Shown here one piece after another: positions 54,883 to 62,598 of a stretch of DNA of 64,000 nt. This stretch comes from Haloarcula nitratireducens. GTDB lineage: Archaea > Halobacteriota > Halobacteria > Halobacteriales > Haloarculaceae. The translations under genes were made by a program, and so were the position numbers. The notes below the pieces were generated by a model. It ran no database searches, had not been told where the DNA came from, and was given only the letters and a program-made list of their open reading frames with translations. Where the stretch lies: NCBI RefSeq assembly GCF_019599505.1, contig NZ_RKLT01000004.1, positions 1 through 64,000 of the forward strand, written 5' to 3'. The stretch's first letter is position 1. Every line of letters begins with the position of its first letter.

Positions 54883-56193
54883 TCAGGACTGCTGTAGCTT
54901 GAGGAGGCCGGAGGGCGTGGTGACTTCGAGCTTGTCCTGGCTCTGCCAGTCCTCGATGATGTCCAGGAGGTGGTTGAGGTGCTCCTTGTCGACGCTCTGG
55001 TCTTTGCCGATGTTTCCGAAGTTGACGACGGTGAGCTGGTTGTACTTCGCCGCGAGGTTGATCATCCGGGCCGCGCCGTTCAGGTCCGAGCCGCTGACCG
55101 TCGAGACGGCGGAGGTGCCGACCGGCGGGATGGCGTTCGGTCCCGCGCCGTAGGCGAAGCCGTACTCGTGGAACTCGTCGACGAGGTCGAGCGTCGTCCT
55201 GTTGTAGCTCCCGTACGGGATGGACATGAACCGCATCCCCTCGCGGAACCCTTTCAGGCGGAGGTACTCCTTCGTCTGTTTGATGGTGCGGCGCTGTTCG
55301 TCCTTTGAGAGTTTCGGCAGGGGCGTGCCGATGTGGGGCGAGGAGACGACGTCCCAGTCGGCGTTCTGCATCTCCCGGAGCTGTCCGGTCGTGAGCGCGC
55401 CACTGCTGTTGATTCGGTCGGGGACCGCGGCGACCATCGCGGGTATGCCGCGCTTCTTGAGTTCCTGGAACGCCACGTCGTACTGAGAGGCGTACGTGTC
55501 GCTAAAGGAGAGCATGACGCGACCCTTGTCGGTCGGCTTCTTGTGCTTGCGGAGGTCGTCGACGACGAAGTTGATGGGTTCGCCGTCCGAGAGGACGACG
55601 ATGCGCAGCTCCTGGACGCTCTTCAGCATCGGGTCGCCGCGGAGGCCGGTGTAGCCGAGGTCGACGCGCATCCAGCCGTCCATCGCGTCGGGGATGTAGC
55701 GCCGGCAGACGAGGTGGTCGCTCCGGGCGGGCGCGATGACCTCCATCGCGAGCTTGCCCGGGCTGGGTTTCTCCATCTTCACGGCGATCGAGAGGTTGTT
55801 CTTCGTGAGGTCGAGGCCGTCGGGATAGGCCTTGTACATCCCCGCGCCGCCGCCGGAGGGGTTCTGGATGCGAACGGACTGACTGCCGCGGAAGACGTCC
55901 TCGGTCTCCGCGGAGACGTCGCCCTGGATCGTCCCCCAGTACTCGAGGTCCTCGAAGTCGTCGAGGACCTTCCCGCGGTTCGTGTAGTCGCGCTGTTGGG
56001 AGGGCGTCCCGGTCTCCTCGGGCGTTCCGGTCCCGTTCTCGGCCTGGGCCGGGGTCGACGTCGCCGTCCCGTCGCTTTCGGGCGTCTGGGTGTCTGACTG
56101 ACCGGAATCTCCGAAGGCACCGCACCCCGCGAACGCAGCGGCACCCGCTGCGGTTGTCGTGAGGAACGCGCGGCGGTTGGAGTTGCGTTTCAT
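54883..56193 (-). CDS. Polysaccharide-deacetylase-like Tat lipoprotein with degraded active site
   Basis: This 436-aa protein has a Tat lipoprotein signal (NRRAFLTTTAAGAAAFAGC, Cys about residue 24), a Thr/Pro/Glu linker and a beta-sandwich carbohydrate-binding-like module (YWGTIQGDVSAETEDVFRGS to about residue 220). A deacetylase-type barrel follows: GRVMLSFSDTYASQYDVAFQ, MVAAVPDRINSSGALTTGQL, DWDVVSSPHIGTPLPKLSKD, FMSIPYGSYN. Active NodB enzymes have TFDDG and HxxxH; here the first reads SFSDT and only one His is seen. It may bind surface polysaccharide without deacetylating it, or use altered chemistry. Monocistronic. Confidence 0.82.
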   Translation of the reverse strand: MKRNSNRRAFLTTTAAGAAAFAGCGAFGDSGQSDTQTPESDGTATSTPAQAENGTGTPEETGTPSQQRDYTNRGKVLDDFEDLEYWGTIQGDVSAETEDVFRGSQSVRIQNPSGGGAGMYKAYPDGLDLTKNNLSIAVKMEKPSPGKLAMEVIAPARSDHLVCRRYIPDAMDGWMRVDLGYTGLRGDPMLKSVQELRIVVLSDGEPINFVVDDLRKHKKPTDKGRVMLSFSDTYASQYDVAFQELKKRGIPAMVAAVPDRINSSGALTTGQLREMQNADWDVVSSPHIGTPLPKLSKDEQRRTIKQTKEYLRLKGFREGMRFMSIPYGSYNRTTLDLVDEFHEYGFAYGAGPNAIPPVGTSAVSTVSGSDLNGAARMINLAAKYNQLTVVNFGNIGKDQSVDKEHLNHLLDIIEDWQSQDKLEVTTPSGLLKLQQS

Positions 56194-56436
56194 CTCGCTT
56201 GCCCCTTCTCCCTGTCGTCCCTTTACATTGAAGTTGCTAAAGTGCTATTAGACCGGACATAAGCTCGTTTCGCGCTGTTTTGCGGATCAACGAAACCGCG
56301 GTACATAGCCGGTGTGAGTCGTGAAATCTCCGTGCGAAACGACCACACATTCGGTGTCAGATACTATTCACTAATCGAAGTTACGGCCGGAGAAAGGGCG
56401 GGAGCGGCGGGCTGGGCGGCGTGTGAGTCCGTCGAT

Positions 56437-56772
56437 TCAAGGCATCCCGCTTCGGACGGCACACGAGAGGAGGACGAGCGCGAACACCATGACGGTGAGC
56501 CACTGTCCCGTAGGCGACTGTAGCAGTACGAGGAGATCGTAGGCCAGCGCCGGTTGCGTGACGCGCTCGATGGCGATCGTTATCAGGAGGATGCCGGTGA
56601 TGCCGGCGACGAGGCGAACGGCGAGTTCGACCGGGTGTTCGCTCGCCGCGTGACGAAACCGCGTCGAGCGGGCGGAAAACGACGACGCCTTCCCGCGGAG
56701 TTCTTCCCCTTCGATGTGGTTGTCACCCCCGTATTCTCGGTTCGACCGCTCGGTCCGATTCGCATCGCGCAT
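56437..56772 (-). CDS. Small two-TM hypothetical membrane protein
   Basis: The 111-aa protein has a charged N-terminal half (MRDANRTERSNREYGGDNHI) and two membrane helices (LAVRLVAGITGILLITIAIE and GQWLTVMVFALVLLSCAVRS). I do not recognise the family. ATG 56772 is preferred over 56799 because a TATA-like TAATTATG (about 56805) is about 30 bp before it. Divergent from the MoxR gene. Confidence 0.65.
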   Translation of the reverse strand: MRDANRTERSNREYGGDNHIEGEELRGKASSFSARSTRFRHAASEHPVELAVRLVAGITGILLITIAIERVTQPALAYDLLVLLQSPTGQWLTVMVFALVLLSCAVRSGMP

Positions 56773-56897
56773 GTGCGTAAGTTCCCGCTCTAGGTGCATA
56801 ATTACGACACCGTTAAGCGGGGCGCGGGCGCTCGTCCGGCCGCGCTCGAACCCCTTAGGTTGGCGATAATAAGGCCGCTCGGCCGTGAGACGGAGGT

Positions 56898-57890
56898 ATG
56901 GACGCAACCGCGGTTCGAGCGCAGTGTACGACGCTGCTGGAGGAAGTGAGCCGAGCGGTCGTCGTCGACGACGAGGTGTTACGGACGGTCCTCGCGGGGT
57001 TTCAGGCCGGCGGCCACGTCCTCTTAGAGGACGCGCCGGGGACCGGCAAGACCCTGACCGCCCGGTGTTTCGCGACGGCGCTCGGCCTGTCGTACTCCCG
57101 TATTCAGTTCACGCCCGACCTCCTCCCCTCGGACGTGACCGGCACGCACGTCTACGAGGAGACCGACGGGGACTTCGAGTTTCAGCCGGGACCCGTCTTC
57201 GCGAACGTCGTGCTGGCCGACGAGATCAACCGCGCGTCGCCGAAGACGCAGGCCGCGCTGCTCGAAGCGATGGAGGAGGGGCAGGTGACCGTCGACGGCG
57301 AGACCCACCCGCTCCCGGAGCCGTTCTTCGTCATCGCCACGCAGAACCCGGTCGAACAGGAGGGCACGTTCCCGCTGCCGGAGGCCCAGAAGGACCGCTT
57401 CGTCGTGAAGACGAGCCTGGGCTTCCCCGGGATGGAGGGCGAACTCGAACTCATCGACCGGCGGGCCTCCCGGACGAGTCAGACGCCCGCCGTCGAGCCG
57501 GTCTGTGACGAGGCGGACGTGCGGCAGCTCAGGGCCGCCCCCGAATCGGTCCACGTCGAGGACGACGTCCGTCGCTACATCGCCACGCTCACCCGGGCGA
57601 CGCGGTCCGACGACCGGGTCGACGGCGGCGTCTCACCGCGGGGGACCCAGCGGCTGTTCGAGGCCGCCCGCGCCGTCGCGGTCGGGAACGGCCGGGAGTA
57701 CGTCACGCCCGAGGACGTGAAGTTCGTCGCGGAGTCGGTGCTGGCTCACCGACTCGTGCTGACGGCCGACGCCCGCGTCGACGGCGTCGAGAAGGCGGAC
57801 GTGGTCGCGGACATCACCGAGGAGACGCAGGTGCCGACGGTCAATTATACAGCGCCAGGGTCAACAGCAGCCCCGAACCGAGCAGACTAG
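56898..57890 (+). CDS. MoxR-family AAA+ ATPase
   Basis: The 330-aa protein has Walker [21 protein letters not shown], the [20 protein letters not shown] loop, Walker [21 protein letters not shown], sensor 1 [20 protein letters not shown] and a C-terminal lid ([20 protein letters not shown]). MoxR ATPases are thought to act as chaperones for metal insertion or complex assembly with DUF58/VWA partners. The DUF58 operon here lies convergent on the other strand, and the last 50 bp of this gene overlap the end of the DUF7519-like gene. Confidence 0.93.
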   Translation: MDATAVRAQCTTLLEEVSRAVVVDDEVLRTVLAGFQAGGHVLLEDAPGTGKTLTARCFATALGLSYSRIQFTPDLLPSDVTGTHVYEETDGDFEFQPGPVFANVVLADEINRASPKTQAALLEAMEEGQVTVDGETHPLPEPFFVIATQNPVEQEGTFPLPEAQKDRFVVKTSLGFPGMEGELELIDRRASRTSQTPAVEPVCDEADVRQLRAAPESVHVEDDVRRYIATLTRATRSDDRVDGGVSPRGTQRLFEAARAVAVGNGREYVTPEDVKFVAESVLAHRLVLTADARVDGVEKADVVADITEETQVPTVNYTAPGSTAAPNRAD

Positions 57891-58521
57891 CGAGCACGGG
57901 TAGCGAGAGCCCGGTCACGTCGGCGTCGACGATGACCTGCACGGCGAGAATGGCCCCGCCGCCGACGGCCGCCGTCGCGCCCGCGTGGGTCAGTTCGACC
58001 GTTCTCGTTTCGGCCTCGCGACCGACCTGTTCGCCGAGGTTCACGGCCCGTTCGGCGAGGTCCCACGCGAGCACCGTCCCGACGCCGGCGACGAGCAAGC
58101 CGGTGGTGTCGGTCCCGTACACACCGGCGCTGGCGATCACCGAAATCAGCAACAGCCCCGACCCGACCGAGACGAGCGCGCGCTCGCGGCCCGCCCAGAC
58201 CGGGCCGAGCGCGAGGACGAGGACGAACAGCCCGACCAGCCCGGGATACAGTTCGATACCGTCGCTGAACGACGCGATCCGCGCGCTGCCGAGCGCCAGC
58301 GCCCCGGCGACGCCGGCCGTCCCGAGAGACGAGAGCGCGAGCGCCGCCGGGACGTGACCGCGCCGACGCAGTTCGAGGCCGAGCGCGAGCGGGACGAGCG
58401 CGACGAGCGTCACCCCGATGGTGAGCCGCTGGGCCGGCGTCGTCCCGACCAGCGCGAGCGCGGCCGCGCCGACGAGCACCGATAGCGCTCCGCTCAAGAC
58501 GGCGGGTCTGTGCGCCGTCAC
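57841..58521 (-). CDS. DUF7519-like membrane protein
   Basis: The 226-aa protein has about seven hydrophobic segments (AVLSGALSVLVGAAALALVG, LTIGVTLVALVPLALGLEL and others) and a conserved cytoplasmic loop LAERAVNLGEQVGREAETRT. It is the last gene of the DUF4129-DUF7269-DUF58 operon and starts with GTG in a GTGA overlap with the DUF58 stop. DUF7519 is recalled from this syntenic position. Its 3' end runs into the MoxR gene on the opposite strand. Confidence 0.8.
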   Translation of the reverse strand: MTAHRPAVLSGALSVLVGAAALALVGTTPAQRLTIGVTLVALVPLALGLELRRRGHVPAALALSSLGTAGVAGALALGSARIASFSDGIELYPGLVGLFVLVLALGPVWAGRERALVSVGSGLLLISVIASAGVYGTDTTGLLVAGVGTVLAWDLAERAVNLGEQVGREAETRTVELTHAGATAAVGGGAILAVQVIVDADVTGLSLPVLASLLGSGLLLTLALYN

Positions 58522-59789
58522 GCCGACCACCGCTCCTGTGCTCGGACGAGCGCCGCCCCGTAGGGCCGGTCGGGCGTCCACTCGACGGTCCGGACGCCGC
58601 CCTCGCGCAGCGAGTCCAACCGCCTCGACCGCTCGAACCCGGCAAGGCGGCCGCCGACGCTCTCCTCGTTGGTCACGTCCGGCGAGATCACCGTCACGGC
58701 GTGGCCGTTGGCCTCAAGCCGCAGACACGCCTCGGCGATGGCGTCGTCGGGCAGCGGCGAGAACAACACGACCTGCGTGTCGCCGCGCAGTCGCTTCCGG
58801 AGTTCGGTCGCCTGTTCGGACAGCGTCTCGGCCGTCGTCGGCTCGGCCGGACGGTGGACCGACAGCGTCGGGTGAGACGCGAGCAGGTCCCGCCCGCGGG
58901 CGGCCTGTTCGGTCCCCGCCCCCGGCGCGAGCCAGCAGAAGTCGGTGCCGAACCCGGCGAGCCCGACCCGGTTGGCGGTCTCGAGCAGCGCGCCGAAGGT
59001 CTGTTCGATCGCGCCCAGGCAGTGCGAGACCGCGTGGGGTTCGCCCGGCGCTCGGGTCCGAAAGGCGGCCTCGCGGCCGTCGAGACACAGCACCACGGAG
59101 GTCGCCCGTTCCTCGCGGTACTCGGCGGTCGCCAGTTCGCCGGTCCGGGCGAAGCGCTTCCAGTCGACGCGGGAGAGCGGGTCGCCCGCGCGGTAGTCGC
59201 GGGTGCGGTGGAACTCGATGCCGCTCCCGCCCTCGTCGGTGACGAGGTTGCCGACCCGCCGGCCGGTCCGTCGCCGGAGCGGGACCGCCGGCACCGACGA
59301 CTCGCAGGCGAGGCTGGTGTCGGTGCCGACGGTGGTCTCGACCTCGTTCGCCCCCGCGATATCGCGGGCGACGACCGACGCCGGTTCGAAGCGGTGGACG
59401 CCGCGGGTCGCGCGGACGGTGTAAGAGAACGTCGTCGAGGCCCCGGGCCGCAGGACCGCCGCGTGCCGCGGCGTCCCGTCGCTCACCGACAGCATCGGCG
59501 GGACGCCGTCGACGATGCGACAGTCGGTCAGCGTCCCCTCGCCCGTGTTGCGGACCGTCACCGTGACCTCGACCGGGTCGCCGTCGGCGGGTTCGTCCGC
59601 GTCGGTAGTCCGGTCGATGTCCAGCGAGACGGTCGGCGGACGCGTCAGCCGCGGGTACGCCGTGAGGGCGATTCCGGCCGTCGCGAGCAGGAGGAGCGAC
59701 GGCCGCTTGAGCAGGACGCCGGCCGCGCCGGCGAACAGCGCGACGCCGACGACGCCTCGCCACCGCGTGGTCGTCCGAACAGTACTCAT
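58518..59789 (-). CDS. DUF58 domain protein
   Basis: The 423-aa protein has two N-terminal membrane helices (GVVGVALFAGAAGVLLKRPS, LLLLATAGIALTAY), an extracellular-type beta domain (DGDPVEVTVTVRNTGEGTLT), and the DUF58 core GIEFHRTRDYRAGDPLSRVD, WKRFARTGELATAEY. A VWA-like region follows (ATSVVLCLDGREAAF). DUF58 proteins work with MoxR ATPases. ATG 59789 overlaps the stop of the gene before by 4 bp. Confidence 0.92.
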   Translation of the reverse strand: MSTVRTTTRWRGVVGVALFAGAAGVLLKRPSLLLLATAGIALTAYPRLTRPPTVSLDIDRTTDADEPADGDPVEVTVTVRNTGEGTLTDCRIVDGVPPMLSVSDGTPRHAAVLRPGASTTFSYTVRATRGVHRFEPASVVARDIAGANEVETTVGTDTSLACESSVPAVPLRRRTGRRVGNLVTDEGGSGIEFHRTRDYRAGDPLSRVDWKRFARTGELATAEYREERATSVVLCLDGREAAFRTRAPGEPHAVSHCLGAIEQTFGALLETANRVGLAGFGTDFCWLAPGAGTEQAARGRDLLASHPTLSVHRPAEPTTAETLSEQATELRKRLRGDTQVVLFSPLPDDAIAEACLRLEANGHAVTVISPDVTNEESVGGRLAGFERSRRLDSLREGGVRTVEWTPDRPYGAALVRAQERWSA

Positions 59790-60388
59790 TCGACCGCCTC
59801 CCCCGCTCGCGCCTTCGTCACGACCGCTTCGGCGGTTCGGCGCGCGCCGCGCCGGAACCACGTCTCGCCGCGGGCCGCCGCCCGAATCCGCGAGCGAACC
59901 GGCGGCGAGAGCGAGGCCCCGAGGAAGGCCGCCGCGTCGGGGTCGTCCGTCCAGTCGCCCGCCTCGACCCGCCGTCGGGCCTCCGCCCGGCGACAGCCCT
60001 CGGCGGCGAGTTCGGCGCGGACCGCGTTCTCGCGGAGGCGCTCGCGGACCGCCTCGCGGCGGTCGGAGAATAGCCGAGCGCGCAGGCCGACCTCGCCGGC
60101 GAGCGTCTCGTCGAAGTCGCTCCCGAAGCGGGGCGCGCGCTTCACGGTCTCCGGTCGGGGCGGCGTCGCCTGCTCTAACTCCGTGACCGCTCGGCCGCCG
60201 AGCGCCGCCGCGACCAGGACGAGCGCGGCGACGCCGAACGCGGCGACGAGGAGGTAGTCGTTGCCCAGCGCCGCGACGGCGGCGTCGGTCGGCACGGCGG
60301 CGGCGAGTTCGGGGTCGAGGACGAGCAGGCCGGCGGCGGCGAGGGCGACCGATCCGGCCGCCGCGAGGACGCCGCGGGCGACGTTCAC
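59786..60388 (-). CDS. DUF7269-like membrane protein
   Basis: The 200-aa protein has two N-terminal helices (GVLAAAGSVALAAAGLLVLD and DYLLVAAFGVAALVLVAAAL) and a cytoplasmic C-terminal domain (GSDFDETLAGEVGLRARLFS, RREAVRERLRENAVRAELAA, EGCRRAEARRRVEAGDWTDD). It starts with GTG overlapping the DUF4129 stop and ends overlapping the DUF58 start. The family (DUF7269, from memory) is known only from this operon type. Confidence 0.82.
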   Translation of the reverse strand: MNVARGVLAAAGSVALAAAGLLVLDPELAAAVPTDAAVAALGNDYLLVAAFGVAALVLVAAALGGRAVTELEQATPPRPETVKRAPRFGSDFDETLAGEVGLRARLFSDRREAVRERLRENAVRAELAAEGCRRAEARRRVEAGDWTDDPDAAAFLGASLSPPVRSRIRAAARGETWFRRGARRTAEAVVTKARAGEAVE

Positions 60389-61209
60389 GTCGACTCCCCT
60401 CCGAGGTCGAGCCGGGCGAGGGACTCCCGCGCCCGCCGTTCGTGGTCCGGCGTCGGTCCCGACTCGGCGTAGCGCACCTCGCGGAAGACCTCCGTGAGCC
60501 GCCCGACGGCCTCGGGGTCGAGCCCGGCCTCGACCGCCCGCCGGCGGCACTCGTCGGCCGTCTTCGCCCACGGCCGGTCGATGTCGAGGTGCGTGACCAT
60601 CGCGTACCACGCCCGGTGGACGTCGTCGCCGAACTGCCCGTCGTCCCACGGCCCGGCTATCGAGTCGGACGCCCCAGCCCGGCCGTCACCGTCGGGGACG
60701 AACGCGAGCGCGAGCGCCGCGATTCGGGCGCGGTAGCGATAAGCGAGCGCGACGACTGCTCCGGCGGCGAGCGCCGCCAGCGCGTACGGTAAGATGAGCC
60801 TCAACAGTTCGAGCAACTGTTCTACGAGCGAGCGCGGCGAGTCGGTGGACGCGTCTTCGGACTGGCTCGACGCGCCGCCCGAAGAGCCGCGTTGACCGCT
60901 TTTCGCGTCGCTCTCGCTCGACTGGCGCTGTCGTTCCCGAGCGTTCGAACCGTCTCGTCGTTCGACCCGCTCTCTGTTCGACTCGATGCTCTCGTCGATG
61001 GCCTCGGCCGATCCCTGTCCGACCGGCTGTGAGTCGAAGTCCACGTCGAGGACGTCCGCCGGTGCGCTCGACACCGTGCTGTCGAGAGTCGTCCCCGCGA
61101 CGCCCAGCGTGGCCATACAGAGCACGGCGACACCGATCGAGAGGAGTTGGGCTCGGTCCATCGTCACCCGCCCGCGTGGGGAGCACTGCAGTTCATCGTC
61201 TGTTGGCAT
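60385..61209 (-). CDS. DUF4129 domain membrane protein
   Basis: The 274-aa protein has an N-terminal helix (LLSIGVAVLCMATLGVAGTT), a Ser/Arg/Gln-rich low-complexity extracellular stretch, a second helix (LILPYALAALAAGAVVALAY) and the C-terminal DUF4129 domain (DDVHRAWYAMVTHLDIDRPW, LTEVFREVRYAESGPTPDHE). It leads the operon. ATG 61209 would be nearly leaderless behind CATAACTAA (about 61233); ATG 61161 (MDRAQLLS) is an alternative. The operon plus MoxR suggests an envelope-linked assembly or stress system. Confidence 0.86.
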   Translation of the reverse strand: MPTDDELQCSPRGRVTMDRAQLLSIGVAVLCMATLGVAGTTLDSTVSSAPADVLDVDFDSQPVGQGSAEAIDESIESNRERVERRDGSNARERQRQSSESDAKSGQRGSSGGASSQSEDASTDSPRSLVEQLLELLRLILPYALAALAAGAVVALAYRYRARIAALALAFVPDGDGRAGASDSIAGPWDDGQFGDDVHRAWYAMVTHLDIDRPWAKTADECRRRAVEAGLDPEAVGRLTEVFREVRYAESGPTPDHERRARESLARLDLGGEST

Positions 61210-61368
61210 ACTGTAACGTACCTGACTGGTTAGTTATGCAGGCGCTAAGCGGGAATCCCGCCGTCCGGCGGTTCCGGCTCGCTTCGGCTCGCTTGGCTCG
61301 GTTTCCCGCGTCGATCGCTTAGCTCGCGTATAATAACACGTCGAGGGCCGAAAGGGGAGACAAGAGCT

Positions 61369-62550
61369 ATGCAAGCCGTCATACTGGCCGCCGGAGAAGG
61401 GACGCGGATGCGGCCGCTGACAGACCAGCGACCGAAGCCGATGCTCGGCGTCGGGGGGACGCCGCTGGTCGAGCACGTCGCGCGATCCGCCGTCTCGGCC
61501 GGCGCCGAGGAAGTAATCGTCGTCGTCGGCTACGAAGGGGAACAGGTGAAGCGCCACCTCGGCGACGGCGTCGGCGACGCGCCGGTCCACTACGCCGAAC
61601 AGGAAGACCAACAGGGGACGGCCGACGCCGTCGCGGCCGCGCGGGAACACCTCGACGGCCCGTTCGCCGTTCTCAACGGGGACAACGTCTACGAGCCGGA
61701 CGCGCTCGCACGCCTCTTCGAGAGCGCGCCGTCGATCGCCTGTACGCGGGTGGACGAACCGTCGAACTACGGCGTCGTGGAGACCGACGGCGAGACGGTC
61801 AGCGGCCTGCTGGAGAAGCCCGCGGAGCCGCCGAGTGATCTCGTCAACGCCGGCGCGTACGTCTTTCCCGCCACCGCCCGCGAGGCGCTCGACGTGACCG
61901 AGAGCGAACGGGGCGAGCGCGAACTCACCGACGTCCTCAACCGCGTCATCGACGACAGCGACGTCACCCCGGTCGTCATCGACGACTGGCTGGACGTGGG
62001 CCGCCCCTGGGAGCTGCTGGCGGCCAACGAACGGCACGTCAGCCGTCAGAGCCGAACGCTCGGCGGCGACGTCCACGACGACGCGACCGTCGCGGGAGAC
62101 GTCGTCGTCGAACCCGGTGCGTCCGTCGCTCAGGGCGCGACTGTCGAGGGACCGGTGGTCGTCGAGTCCGGCGCGTCCGTCGGCCGCGGCGCGACCGTCC
62201 GCGGGCCGACGCTACTCGGCACCGACACCGAGATCGGAACGGAGGCCGAAGTCGAGAACAGCGTTCTCATGTCGGGGACGAGCGTCGGCCGCGAATCGGT
62301 CGTCCGCGACAGCGTTCTCGGGCGCAACTGCCAGCTCGGAGCCGAGACGACGGTGCGAAACGGGAGCGACGACGACGGGTCCGTCTCCGTCACGGTGAAG
62401 GGCGACCGCGTCTCGACCCGCCGACAGACGTTCGGCGCGGTCCTCGGGGACGGCGTCGAGACCGGCGCCGAGACGACGCTCGAGCCGGGTGTGAAGCTCC
62501 CGACCGACGCGACGACCGAGCCGGAGGTGCGAGTCAGCGATGACCCCTGA
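61369..62550 (+). CDS. Sugar-1-phosphate nucleotidylyltransferase with left-handed beta-helix domain
   Basis: This 393-aa protein is of the GlmU/AglF type. The N-terminal pyrophosphorylase has MQAVILAAGEGTRMRPLTDQ and RPKPMLGVGGTPLVE, FAVLNGDNVYEPDAL, EKPAEPPSDLVNAGAYVFP and VIDDWLDVGRPWELLAANER. The C-terminal hexapeptide repeats (VVEPGASVAQGATVEGPVVV and following) form a beta helix. A true GlmU would also have an acetyl-CoA site; here the helix ends with a variable acidic tail, so acetyltransfer is unsure. It should make a UDP- or dTDP-sugar for surface glycans. TATAATAAC (about 61328) is its promoter. It is 48 bp upstream of a flippase gene. Confidence 0.9.
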   Translation: MQAVILAAGEGTRMRPLTDQRPKPMLGVGGTPLVEHVARSAVSAGAEEVIVVVGYEGEQVKRHLGDGVGDAPVHYAEQEDQQGTADAVAAAREHLDGPFAVLNGDNVYEPDALARLFESAPSIACTRVDEPSNYGVVETDGETVSGLLEKPAEPPSDLVNAGAYVFPATAREALDVTESERGERELTDVLNRVIDDSDVTPVVIDDWLDVGRPWELLAANERHVSRQSRTLGGDVHDDATVAGDVVVEPGASVAQGATVEGPVVVESGASVGRGATVRGPTLLGTDTEIGTEAEVENSVLMSGTSVGRESVVRDSVLGRNCQLGAETTVRNGSDDDGSVSVTVKGDRVSTRRQTFGAVLGDGVETGAETTLEPGVKLPTDATTEPEVRVSDDP

Positions 62551-62598
62551 AGCGACCTCGACACCGAGACCGAACGCGGCTCGTTCGGAGCACTAACT

